In this document: positions 8,302 through 15,794 of the stretch, piece after piece
Position numbering within the stretch: the first letter of the stretch is position 1
How the letters are laid out: every line of letters begins with the position of its first letter
NCBI GenBank assembly: GCA_038203875.1
Contig: JBBRDN010000021.1
Coordinates: 1-35,671, forward strand
Direction: 5' to 3'
Source: CANJSG01 sp038203875
Lineage (GTDB): Bacteria; Verrucomicrobiota; Verrucomicrobiia; Limisphaerales; CANJSG01
Length of the DNA stretch: 35,671 bases
Notes under the pieces: model-generated
The model's input: the letters and a program-made list of their open reading frames with translations, nothing else
Told to the model about the DNA's origin: nothing
Databases searched by the model: none
Translations under genes and position numbers: made by a program

Positions 8302-8485
8302 CGAGCGGAGCAGGTGGGCAGGTGCGCGGGGGTGCAAGGGAGCCTCTGACTGGATTTCTGTTTCTCTCCGCCTGTTCCGCGTTTTCTGCGGCTTGCTCTA
8401 TTCGCCTTCCTTCGCGCACTTCGCGGATGAACATCACGGAAAGATTCCTTCGCCTTCCTTCGCGGGTTCGGTTCAATCACCAGCC
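8302..8485. repeat. Intergenic low-complexity repeat with a 16-base direct repeat
   Basis: A 184-base spacer before eboE. TTCGCCTTCCTTCGCG occurs exactly twice (8401-8416 and 8449-8464), 48 bases apart. The stretch 8360-8400 (TCTCCGCCTGTTCCGCGTTTTCTGCGG) is of a low-complexity type that I recall as dispersed between genes in related genomes. No gene is evident. Confidence 0.5.
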
Positions 8486-9670
8486 ATGCGTTTGACCCAC
8501 GGCGTCCACCTCGCCTATTGCACGAACATCCATCGCGGCGAGACCTGGCCGGAGATCTTCGGCGCGCTCCGCACCCATGTGCTCGCGGTGCGCGACCGCG
8601 TGTCGCCCGGACAGCCCTACGCGATCGGCCTGCGTTTGAGCGACGTGGCGTCGCGCGAACTGGTGAAGCCAGATGCGCTCGCGGCGTTCCAGAAGTGGTT
8701 GGCGGCGGAGGACTGCTACGTTTTCACGATCAACGGATTTCCCTACGGCCAGTTCCACGGCACGCGCGTGAAGGAACAGGTCTTCCAACCCGACTGGTCC
8801 ACGCAGGAACGGCTCGACTACACGAAGCGGCTCTTCGACATCCTTGCAGCGATCCTGCCCGACGACATGGCGGGATCCGTGAGCACGGTGCCGGGTTCGC
8901 ACAAGGAGCTGGTCACCCGGCCGGAGCAACCCGCCGAGATCCGCCGGAACCTGTGGCGGGCGGTGGATTACATCGCCGATCTGTCGTCCAAGACCGGCAA
9001 GGACCTGCATCTGGGCATCGAGCCGGAGCCGCTCGGCTGGATCGAGAACACGGAGGAGACCCTGCAGTTCTACGCCGACATGGTGACCGATCGCCCCGAC
9101 GACACGGACAAGCTCCAGCAGCATCTGGGCGTGAACTACGACACGTGCCACTTCGCGGTGGAATACGAGGACGCCATGCAGTCGCTGGACTGCTTCCACG
9201 CCGCCGGCATCCGGCTAAGCAAGCTCCACCTGAGCTCGGCGTTGAAGGTCACGCCCACGCCGGAATCGTTGGCGGCGTTGAAGGCCTTTGCCGAGGACAC
9301 GTATTTCCACCAGACCATCGCACGCCTTTCCGACGGGCAGCTGAAGCGGTATCGCGACCTACCCGTGGCGTTGGCCAGCGCGGAGGTCTCGACTCCGGCG
9401 TCGAGATCCGAGGAGGAATGGCGGATCCACTACCACGTGCCGCTGCACGCCGCGCCGACGAAGGAATTCGACACGACGGCGGATCACCTGATCGAGGCGT
9501 TGAACTGGCTGCAAATGCATCCGGACGCGTGTTCGCATCTGGAGATGGAGACCTACACGTGGGAAGTGATGCCCGGCGCGCTGAAGAACCGTTCCGTCGT
9601 CGACCAGCTCGTCGATGAATACCGCTGGACGCTGGAGGCGTTGGCGGAACGGGGAATCATCAATGACTGA
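8486..9670 (+). CDS. eboE: EboE-like TIM-barrel protein (metabolite traffic protein)
   Basis: A 394-residue xylose-isomerase-type TIM barrel that I recognise as EboE-like. Ebo proteins occur in conserved clusters in cyanobacteria, Bacteroidetes and pseudomonads and are thought to help move a metabolite precursor to the periplasm. The start MRLTHGVHLAYCTNIHRGETW is typical. Later come FTINGFPYGQFHG, LGIEPEPLGWIENTEE, NYDTCHFAVEYED, HYHVPLHA and HLEMETYTWEVMP, which carry the Glu, Asp, His and Glu expected to bind metal. I chose ATG 8486; an upstream in-frame ATG would add 31 residues coded by repeat DNA. It is followed by a UbiA-type EboC-like gene, which supports the call. No eboA, eboB, eboD or eboF is visible here, so the cluster is partial or split. 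The stop codon lies within the left arm of a palindromic repeat. Confidence 0.85.
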   Translation: MRLTHGVHLAYCTNIHRGETWPEIFGALRTHVLAVRDRVSPGQPYAIGLRLSDVASRELVKPDALAAFQKWLAAEDCYVFTINGFPYGQFHGTRVKEQVFQPDWSTQERLDYTKRLFDILAAILPDDMAGSVSTVPGSHKELVTRPEQPAEIRRNLWRAVDYIADLSSKTGKDLHLGIEPEPLGWIENTEETLQFYADMVTDRPDDTDKLQQHLGVNYDTCHFAVEYEDAMQSLDCFHAAGIRLSKLHLSSALKVTPTPESLAALKAFAEDTYFHQTIARLSDGQLKRYRDLPVALASAEVSTPASRSEEEWRIHYHVPLHAAPTKEFDTTADHLIEALNWLQMHPDACSHLEMETYTWEVMPGALKNRSVVDQLVDEYRWTLEALAERGIIND

Positions 9671-9746
9671 GCAAGAAGGCCAAATGTCGAATGCCGTGCA
9701 GGAAATGGCGGAGCCGTTTTGGCCTTTGGCCTTCGTGATTCGTCAT
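9663..9746. repeat. Palindromic repeat between eboE and eboC
   Basis: Two 22-base arms (9663-9684 and 9725-9746) are inverted copies matching at 18 of 22 positions. They share GAAGGCCAAA/TTTGGCCTTC and ATGAC/GTCAT at the ends. The left arm contains the last codon and the stop of eboE. The right arm ends 10 bases before the eboC start, so a hairpin in the mRNA could affect eboC translation. Confidence 0.8.
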
Positions 9747-9756
9747 TCCAAGTAGC

Positions 9757-10611
9757 ATGCCGACTTTCCGCACATTGCTCGTCCTCGGCCGCGCGTCGAA
9801 TCTCCCGACGGTGTGGTCGAACTGTTTCGCCGCATGGCTGCTGGGCGGCGGCGGGAGCTGGGGACGGTTTCTGGCGCTCACGTTCGGCGCGAGCCTGCTC
9901 TACACAGGCGGGATGTTCCTGAATGACGCCTTCGACGAGGACTTCGACCGGCTGCACCGCCGCGAACGCCCGATCCCCAGCGGCAAGATCACCGGCCTCC
10001 TCGTTTGGAAGATCGGTTCCGGATTGATGGCCGTCGGGTTTCTGTTCATGGCCTGGCCGGGCCTGAACACTGCCATGCTCACCCTGCTGCTCGTGGGCTC
10101 GATCGTGCTCTACGACTGGCTTCACAAGATGATCGCCTTCTCGCCGGTGCTGATGGCGTCGTGCCGGTTTTTCCTCTTCCTTGCGATCGCTTCCGCCGGC
10201 GAGCGCGGCGTCACGGGTTGGTCGCTTTGGCCCGGAGTCGCGTTGGCCTGCTACATCATCGGGCTGAGCTACCTCGCCAAGCGAGAGAGTTTCCCGAAGG
10301 CGATCCAGTTCTGGCCGTTGCTCTTCCTTGCCGTGCCCTTCGGCCTAGCTTGGCTGATCAACGACGGGGAGTTCCGCCGCGCCACATTGGGCTACGCCCT
10401 GCTGCTTGGTGTGTGGGTGGCTTGGAACCTCCAGTTCACCTTCCGGCAGGTTCATCGGAACATCGGGATGACGGTCTCAGGCTTGCTGGCTGGCATCGTC
10501 CTGACCGATCTACTGGCGCTGGGCAGCGTCGTCTCATGGCCGGTGGTGCTGGTCTTCTTGCTGCTGTTCGTCGTCGCGTTGGTCTTCCAACGCTTCATTC
10601 CCGCCACTTGA
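9757..10611 (+). CDS. eboC: UbiA-family prenyltransferase, EboC-like
   Basis: A 284-residue integral membrane protein with about eight or nine hydrophobic helices, of the UbiA superfamily that joins polyprenyl or other lipophilic chains to acceptors. The first Asp-rich motif is present at about residues 56-75 (NDAFDEDFDRLHRRERPIPSG), matching NDxxDxxxDxxxxxxRPIPSG. It binds Mg-diphosphate in this family. The second Asp-rich motif is weak: the equivalent loop reads GLSYLAKRES, without the usual DxxxD. This is in keeping with the divergent EboC group rather than with UbiA or MenA. Its position 86 bases after the eboE-like gene supports the EboC call. The spacer is a palindromic repeat. The C-terminus ends in a hydrophobic helix followed by QRFIPAT. 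Confidence 0.85.
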   Translation: MPTFRTLLVLGRASNLPTVWSNCFAAWLLGGGGSWGRFLALTFGASLLYTGGMFLNDAFDEDFDRLHRRERPIPSGKITGLLVWKIGSGLMAVGFLFMAWPGLNTAMLTLLLVGSIVLYDWLHKMIAFSPVLMASCRFFLFLAIASAGERGVTGWSLWPGVALACYIIGLSYLAKRESFPKAIQFWPLLFLAVPFGLAWLINDGEFRRATLGYALLLGVWVAWNLQFTFRQVHRNIGMTVSGLLAGIVLTDLLALGSVVSWPVVLVFLLLFVVALVFQRFIPAT

Positions 10612-10680
10612 TCGGACCATCCCAAGCGGCCGTCGCTTGCCAACAGGCCCCCGCTCCGTTACTCCCGGTGCTCTTCCACC

Positions 10681-11757
10681 ATGAAACGCTGGCGCATCGC
10701 GGGTATTAACTTCGACCACTTCCACATGGGCGATCTGCTTCGGCAGGCTTTCGAGCATCCGGACGTGGAGATCGTCGGCATCAGCGACGAACAACCGGCC
10801 CGGATGCAGGAGGCGGCGAAGAACTTCGGTCTCGGCCCTGACCGCGTCTTCACCGACTACCGCGCCTGCTTGGAAAAGACTTCGCCCGATCTCGTGATCC
10901 TCTGCCCCGCCGCCGCGAAACACGGCGAATGGGTTTCAAAGGTCGCCCCGTTCGACGTCCATCTGCTGGTGGAGAAACCCTTCGCCGGCAGCCTGGCGGA
11001 AGCGGACTCGATGGCGGAGACGATGCGCCGCACGGACCGGCAACTGATGATCAATTGGCCGCTCGCCTGGCAGCCCGGTTTCCTCACGACCAAGCGGCTC
11101 GTGGATGAATTCGTCATCGGCGACGTGGTCAATGTCTACTACTACGGCGGCAACCGGGGTCCGCTCTGGCATGGTTCCGACAAGCACGAGAAGACCGCAG
11201 CCCAGGTGCAGGCGGAGAAGCCGGACAGTTGGTTCTACAAGAGCGCCCACGGCGGCGGATCGCTTTTCGACTACCTCGGCTACGGCACGACTTTAGGGAC
11301 ATGGCTGCAAGGCGGACGCAAGCCGATCGAGGTGACCGCGGTCATCGACGAACCGCCGGGACTCGAGGTCGACGAACACAGCATCGTCGTCGCGCGATAT
11401 GCGCAGGGTCTGTCGAAGTTCGAGACCCGCTGGGGAACATTCTCGGATCCGTGGACCCAACAGCCGCAGCCCAAGACGGGATTCGTCGTCACCGGCACTG
11501 AAGGGACCATCAGCTCCTACGACTACGAGGGCTGGATCACGGTGCAGACCCGGAAGTTCCCGGTAGGCCGCGAGATCAAATGCGATCCGGTGAAGGCGTC
11601 GATGCAGAACCCGATCCAGAATTTTCTCCACTGTTTGGAAACGGACGAACCGATCGCCGGTCCTGTATCGGTCGAGATCAGCCGGATCGGCCAGCAGATC
11701 GTCGACACCGCCTGCCGCAGCGCGAAGGAGAAGCGGACCGTGAAGCTGCTCGGATAA
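10681..11757 (+). CDS. Gfo/Idh/MocA-like oxidoreductase with non-canonical nucleotide loop
   Basis: A 358-residue protein of the Gfo/Idh/MocA fold. The signature VEKPF is at about residues 98-102, and the C-terminal beta-sheet domain includes AHGGGSLFDYLGYG and TGTEGTISSYDYEG. The expected glycine-rich Rossmann loop (GxGxxG) at the N-terminus is replaced by GINFDHFHMGDLL, so NAD(P) binding may be altered, though a following acidic position (ISDEQ) is in place. I recall this loop in a subgroup from Verrucomicrobia and Planctomycetes. It lies 69 bases after the EboC-like gene on the same strand and is probably part of that transcription unit. The start at ATG 10681 gives the first beta strand directly. 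Substrate unknown. Confidence 0.85.
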   Translation: MKRWRIAGINFDHFHMGDLLRQAFEHPDVEIVGISDEQPARMQEAAKNFGLGPDRVFTDYRACLEKTSPDLVILCPAAAKHGEWVSKVAPFDVHLLVEKPFAGSLAEADSMAETMRRTDRQLMINWPLAWQPGFLTTKRLVDEFVIGDVVNVYYYGGNRGPLWHGSDKHEKTAAQVQAEKPDSWFYKSAHGGGSLFDYLGYGTTLGTWLQGGRKPIEVTAVIDEPPGLEVDEHSIVVARYAQGLSKFETRWGTFSDPWTQQPQPKTGFVVTGTEGTISSYDYEGWITVQTRKFPVGREIKCDPVKASMQNPIQNFLHCLETDEPIAGPVSVEISRIGQQIVDTACRSAKEKRTVKLLG

Positions 11758-11790
11758 GATCCCCAAAACACCCCCAGTCTCGCCGTCATT

Positions 11791-11822
11791 GTCGCAGTTT
11801 TGCGATGGACCTCGGCGTGCTA
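11791..11822 (+). promoter_or_regulatory. Conserved upstream block, copy 1 (probable promoter)
   Basis: This 32-base block aligns without gaps to 13857-13888 at 22 of 32 positions. Shared parts are TGCGA, GGA and CGTGCTA. Both copies end 38-40 bases before the start of a paralogous gene. Conservation in front of duplicated genes suggests a promoter or operator. No perfect -35/-10 pair is seen. Confidence 0.5.
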
Positions 11823-11861
11823 TTCTCCCGGCATCCGGGGCCTTCCGGACGCATTCCATCT

Positions 11862-12356
11862 GTGAACCCGACGAGCCCACCAGACGCAACCCCGAACCGG
11901 AAGCCGGCATGGCGTCAATTGATTGCGCTGGCACTGATGCTGTCGTCAGGAGGGGCGGCTTTCGCAGCAGGGGGCGATACCAACCGGTTCGTCGTGCTCG
12001 AACTGAAGGTCACCGCATCGGAGGTGAGTGTTGTCGGTGCGACGGAAGTGGCGGGGCAAACCAAGCCACAGCCGGCAAAGGTGGGAATCGATTTTGAGAT
12101 CCGTAGCGGGGACAACGCGGTGATCTTTTCCGGCCAGGTTGCCAATCCCCGCCTTCAGAGTCTTTGTTATGAACATCCCCCGGGGTCGGGCCAGATGACC
12201 AACAACACGGTGACGCTGGATGAGGGGTATTTGACCCTGAAGGTTCCCTCGAACCCCGCGGCAACCACCATCGAGTTCTTCGAATCCCACCGTCCAGGCC
12301 CTTCGCTCCAGTCCCTCAGGCGCTCCCTTGGAAAGAGCGCTCTAAGCCGCCAGTAA
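11862..12356 (+). CDS. Small exported protein, copy 1 of duplicated pair
   Basis: A 164-residue protein of unknown function. I chose the GTG at 11862 over the ATG at 11805. That ATG lies inside the conserved upstream block, and the GTG start gives a length (164 against 165) and leader (NPTS...) matching its paralog at 13926. A signal peptide covers about residues 1-35 (LIALALMLSSGGAAFA). The mature part begins GGDTNRFVVLELKVTA, shared almost word for word with the paralog, and has no recognised domain. Its two central Cys-free strands and a C-terminal IEFFESHRPGPSLQSLRRSLGK tail are also shared in pattern. Its stop overlaps the start of an M64-type peptidase (TAATG), so the two are translationally coupled. 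It may be a partner, chaperone or inhibitor of the peptidase; that is inference. Confidence 0.7.
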   Translation: MNPTSPPDATPNRKPAWRQLIALALMLSSGGAAFAAGGDTNRFVVLELKVTASEVSVVGATEVAGQTKPQPAKVGIDFEIRSGDNAVIFSGQVANPRLQSLCYEHPPGSGQMTNNTVTLDEGYLTLKVPSNPAATTIEFFESHRPGPSLQSLRRSLGKSALSRQ

Positions 12357-13759
12357 TGCACATGAGGGAATCCATCACGAAATTCGGAAAGGGGCTTCTG
12401 TTGGCGATCGTGCTGGGCCTTTCACCGGTGGGTTCATGGGCCCAGCCGTCCATGACCACCGTCCTGACCAACGGAGCGACCAATAAGCGTATCAACATCG
12501 TCTTTCTCTCGGAGGGATACACGGCCAACGAGTTGGAGCAGTTCCGCCGCGATGCCACCAACACGGCCAATTCCCTGCTCACCGTTCCACCATTCGACGG
12601 ATTCCGCAGCTACTTCAACGCCTACGCCATCGCCGTCGCATCGGTGGAATCCGGCTCCGACCACCCCAGCACCGGCATTGCCCGGAACACGTATTTCAAC
12701 AGCACCTACGAGAGCTACGGCACCGCGCAGCTCCTGACCATCCCTCCGAACGATCGGGACGGCAGCTATGCCAACGGCCAGGGCAAGGTGACGGCGCTCC
12801 TGAACCAGTTCATGCCCGAATGGGACATCGTGGTCCTGATCGTCAACGACACCGTTTACGGCGGAGCGGGCGGCCAATACATGACCGTTTCCAAGCACGC
12901 GTCGGCCCCGGAAATCGCCCGTCACGAGCTGGGGCATTCCTTCGCCGGGCTCGGAGACGAGTATTCGACACCCTATCCAGGATACCCCGCCACGGAGGAA
13001 CCAAACACGACCCGGGAAACCAATCGCAACGCAGTGAAGTGGAAGGCGTGGATCGATCCCGGAACCCCGGTGCCCACTCCCGTCGGATCAACGACCGCCG
13101 CTTCGGTGGGACTCTTCGAGGGCGCCCACTACAACGCCTCCGGTTGGTATCGTCCGAAGAACTCATGCAAGATGCGCACGCTGGGAACCGCCTACTGCGA
13201 GGTCTGCCAGGAGGCGCTGGTGAAATCGATCTACAGCCGCATGGGAACCATCCAAGGACAGGCGCCGACCAGTCTGCTCGCGAATCTCGTCGCGGCATCG
13301 AGTCGCAGCTTCCAGGTCGAAACCCCGGCGCCGCAGGGCCGGGCGCTGAAGGTCCGGTGGACTTTCAACGGCACGCCTTTGACCAACACCACCACCAACG
13401 TGGTGATCAGCGCAGCGCAGCTGGTTACAGGAACCAACACGATCAAGGTGGACGTCACCGACGACACGACGATGGTGCGCACCGACCCTTCCGACTACCT
13501 GCACGACTCGCAGACCTGGCAGGTGGTCGTCACGCCCGGTTCGCCGCTTCGGCTGCTGGCACCGACACTCCTCGGTGATGGCCGGATGGTCTTCAACGTC
13601 ACTGGCAAAGCTCCCAACGGATTTCAGATCCAGGCCTCGGCCAACTTCGCTACCTGGACCAACCTCATCTCATCCGGGCCGCTTGACGGCAGCATCACTC
13701 TGACGAACCCCCTGCTTCCCGGAAACCTGGTCGGTTTTCGGACGATAGCGACCCAGTAG
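12356..13759 (+). CDS. Secreted M64-type metallopeptidase, copy 1
   Basis: A 467-residue secreted zinc peptidase of the M64 (IgA peptidase-like) type. The signal peptide ends near residue 30 (SPVGSWAQ). The first motif, INIVFLSEGYTANE, is typical of the family. The catalytic motif HELGHSFAGLGDEY occupies about 190-203, giving zinc ligands His190 and His194, catalytic Glu191 and probably Asp201. NSCKMR and YCEVCQEALV follow at about 268-287. The catalytic domain ends near 300. An Ig-like segment of about 90 residues and a short C-terminal module (FQIQASANFATWTNL... GFRTIATQ) complete it. The start ATG overlaps the previous stop by one base. A second, diverged copy lies at 14420-15793. The substrate is unknown, and IgA cleavage should not be assumed in an environmental bacterium. 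Confidence 0.88.
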   Translation: MHMRESITKFGKGLLLAIVLGLSPVGSWAQPSMTTVLTNGATNKRINIVFLSEGYTANELEQFRRDATNTANSLLTVPPFDGFRSYFNAYAIAVASVESGSDHPSTGIARNTYFNSTYESYGTAQLLTIPPNDRDGSYANGQGKVTALLNQFMPEWDIVVLIVNDTVYGGAGGQYMTVSKHASAPEIARHELGHSFAGLGDEYSTPYPGYPATEEPNTTRETNRNAVKWKAWIDPGTPVPTPVGSTTAASVGLFEGAHYNASGWYRPKNSCKMRTLGTAYCEVCQEALVKSIYSRMGTIQGQAPTSLLANLVAASSRSFQVETPAPQGRALKVRWTFNGTPLTNTTTNVVISAAQLVTGTNTIKVDVTDDTTMVRTDPSDYLHDSQTWQVVVTPGSPLRLLAPTLLGDGRMVFNVTGKAPNGFQIQASANFATWTNLISSGPLDGSITLTNPLLPGNLVGFRTIATQ

Positions 13760-13764
13760 CGGCC

Positions 13765-13797
13765 GGATTTTGGACCGAGTAGAACTCGGCCAAATCC
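13765..13797 (+). terminator. Strong hairpin after the first M64 gene (candidate terminator)
   Basis: A near-perfect stem starts five bases after the M64 stop. GGATTTTGG and CCGAG pair with CTCGG and CCAAATCC around a TAGAA loop, with two single-base bulges. There is no T-run after it, so it could be an RNA-stabilising hairpin rather than a true intrinsic terminator. Confidence 0.45.
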
Positions 13798-13856
13798 TGT
13801 CGCACTCGGGCCAAGACGGGCATGCAGCAGGGGCCTCTCCCGTGTCGGGCCGGCCA

Positions 13857-13888
13857 GTCTCAAATCTGCGACGGAATCCCTCGTGCTA
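13857..13888 (+). promoter_or_regulatory. Conserved upstream block, copy 2 (probable promoter)
   Basis: Counterpart of 11791-11822, with 22 of 32 identical bases and no gaps, ending 38 bases before the ATG at 13926. The sequence further downstream, up to the start codon, is not conserved, which points to selection on this block. Confidence 0.5.
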
Positions 13889-13925
13889 AGCACCAGATGT
13901 CGCGTCAACCCCGCGGCCCCCGACC

Positions 13926-14423
13926 ATGGAAAAATCTGCCAGCAACCCAACATCTAGACGGCCCGTCTGCGCGCTCCGCCCGGCGATTATGAGCTTGGCC
14001 CTATTCATTGCCGCCGTCTCGCCTGCGCTTGGCGTCGGCGGAGACACAAACCGTTTCATCGCACTGCAGCTGAAGGTTACCGCCAACCAAGTGACCTTGA
14101 TGCAGGCATTGGAGTTCCCTGGAAAAGCCAAGCCCGATCCAAAACGCAAAGGCCTCGACTACGTCATTCGCACCGTCGACGGCGCGGTCATCAGACGCGG
14201 GTCGATCGAGAATCCCCGGTTTGAACGGGCGTGCACCGAGGAACAACCGGGATCGGGCACCCTGACGGAGTCCACGTCGACGCTGGCGGAAGCGATCACC
14301 GTGCTGCGTCTGCCAGTCGATCCCAACGCCGATTCGATAGAGTTTTTCCAATCTCCGGCCACCGGCGCATCCCTGTCTTCGGCGGCTAAATCTCTCGGCA
14401 AAGTTCCAATCAAAGCCCCATGA
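13926..14423 (+). CDS. Small exported protein, copy 2 of duplicated pair
   Basis: A 165-residue paralog of the protein at 11862. A signal peptide spans about residues 1-36 (IMSLALFIAAVSPALG), then GGDTNRFIALQLKVTANQV. Shared landmarks with copy 1 are the KP(Q/D)P stretch, the VxNPR/ENPRF strand, a Glu-Gln/His-Pro-Pro-Gly-Ser-Gly turn, and a C-terminal helix after SIEFFQS. No domain is recognised. Its last four bases overlap the next start (ATGA), so translation of the following M64 peptidase is coupled to it, as in copy 1. Retention of both order and coupling after duplication argues that the two proteins work together. Confidence 0.7.
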   Translation: MEKSASNPTSRRPVCALRPAIMSLALFIAAVSPALGVGGDTNRFIALQLKVTANQVTLMQALEFPGKAKPDPKRKGLDYVIRTVDGAVIRRGSIENPRFERACTEEQPGSGTLTESTSTLAEAITVLRLPVDPNADSIEFFQSPATGASLSSAAKSLGKVPIKAP

Positions 14424-15793
14424 AAATCACTTGGTTCCTCCGCCTCCGAGCGATCAGGATGATCCAGTTCGTCGTCGCAATGGCATTCGGAATCACCGTC
14501 ACGGCTTTCGGCCAACCGTCCATGATGCCGCTGTTGCCGAACGGTCCGACCTCCGAACGAATCAACATCGTGATCCTGTCGGAGGGCTACACGGCGGCGG
14601 AGCTCGGACAGTTCAGGACAGACGCCACCAACACGCTGGCCGCCCTGTTTGCCAACAGTCCGCTGAGCGGCTACCAAGAACACTTCAACGCCTTCGCCAT
14701 CTCGGCGGCCTCGGCAGAGTCAGGTTCCGATCATCCAAGCCGGGGAATCTATCGAGACACGGCGTTCGGCAGCAGCTACGACAACGCGGGCATCGCCCGG
14801 TATCTCACGGTCCCGCAGCGCCAACCGGTCTATAACATACTCTACCAGTTCATCCCTCAATATGACCTCGTCGTGATCCTGGTGAACGACGAGGAATACG
14901 GCGGGTCCGGGGGTCGGTTTATGACAATATCAAAGCACTCCGCCACAGCCGAAATTGTCCGGCACGAACTGGGGCATTCCTTCGCCAATCTCGGAGATGA
15001 ATACACGACAGGAGACTCGTCGGGATACGATCTCCCCAACGCAACCCAAGTCACAGATCGTAGTCTAACCACGTGGAAAGCGTGGATCGACAACTCCACC
15101 TTGATTCCCACGCCGGTCTCTTCCGGAACCGAGGCCCAAGTCGGCCTGTTTGCGGGGGCGCACTACAACAGCCCGGGCTGGTATCGGCCCAAGTCCAACT
15201 GCAAGATGCGAAGCCTGGGTGTCGACTACTGCGAGGTTTGCAAGGAGGCGCTGGTCAAAGCTATCTACGCCCAAAGCAGTCCCCTCCGTTCCCAGGAGCC
15301 AGCCGCGTTTCTCGCCAACCTAGTGGCCGCTTCCAGCCAGACGTTTCGAGTCAAGACAACGACTCCGCCGAGTCAGCCGATGGAAATTCGATGGCTGTTG
15401 AACGGATCTCCGATGAGCGAAACGAGCAGCAATCTCGTCCTCTCCGCCGCCCAATTGAATCCGGGGACCAACTACCTCCAGGTCAAGGTTGCCGATAAGA
15501 CCAGTCTGGTCAGGTCCGACCCGGGCGCCCTTCTCCAGGCCTCCTACACGTGGCAAGTGGTTCTGCAAGCTTCCTCCCAACTTCGCATTGAGCGCCCAAC
15601 TCGCCTTCAGGACGGGCGCATGGTCTTCAATGTCGTAGGCAAGGCCGCGAACGGAATGCGCATCGAAACCTCTTCCAACCTGACGACGTGGACACCGGTC
15701 GCCACCTACGGATCGCTGGACGGGACGGTGAGCATTACCAACTCTCCGGCGAACGGATCCGTCACCATCATGCGCGCCGTCTGCTTGCCGTGA
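14420..15793 (+). CDS. Secreted M64-type metallopeptidase, copy 2
   Basis: A 457-residue paralog of the peptidase at 12356. The signal peptide ends near residue 32 (VTAFGQ). INIVILSEGYTAAE and the zinc site HELGHSFANLGDEY (about 182-195; His182, Glu183, His186, probably Asp193) are intact, so it should be active. NCKMRSLG and YCEVCKEALV match copy 1. The Ig-like and C-terminal parts are kept but more diverged (MRIETSSNLTTWTPV). The loop after the zinc site differs in length and sequence, which could alter specificity. The gene uses somewhat more A/T-ending codons than copy 1. It ends one base from the stop of a convergent gene, with no terminator between them. Confidence 0.88.
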   Translation: MKITWFLRLRAIRMIQFVVAMAFGITVTAFGQPSMMPLLPNGPTSERINIVILSEGYTAAELGQFRTDATNTLAALFANSPLSGYQEHFNAFAISAASAESGSDHPSRGIYRDTAFGSSYDNAGIARYLTVPQRQPVYNILYQFIPQYDLVVILVNDEEYGGSGGRFMTISKHSATAEIVRHELGHSFANLGDEYTTGDSSGYDLPNATQVTDRSLTTWKAWIDNSTLIPTPVSSGTEAQVGLFAGAHYNSPGWYRPKSNCKMRSLGVDYCEVCKEALVKAIYAQSSPLRSQEPAAFLANLVAASSQTFRVKTTTPPSQPMEIRWLLNGSPMSETSSNLVLSAAQLNPGTNYLQVKVADKTSLVRSDPGALLQASYTWQVVLQASSQLRIERPTRLQDGRMVFNVVGKAANGMRIETSSNLTTWTPVATYGSLDGTVSITNSPANGSVTIMRAVCLP

Positions 15794-15794
15794 G

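Noticed and set aside
11805..11861. ATG 11805 as start of the small exported protein copy 1
   Set aside because: It lies in the conserved upstream block shared with copy 2, and the GTG at 11862 gives matching length and leader.
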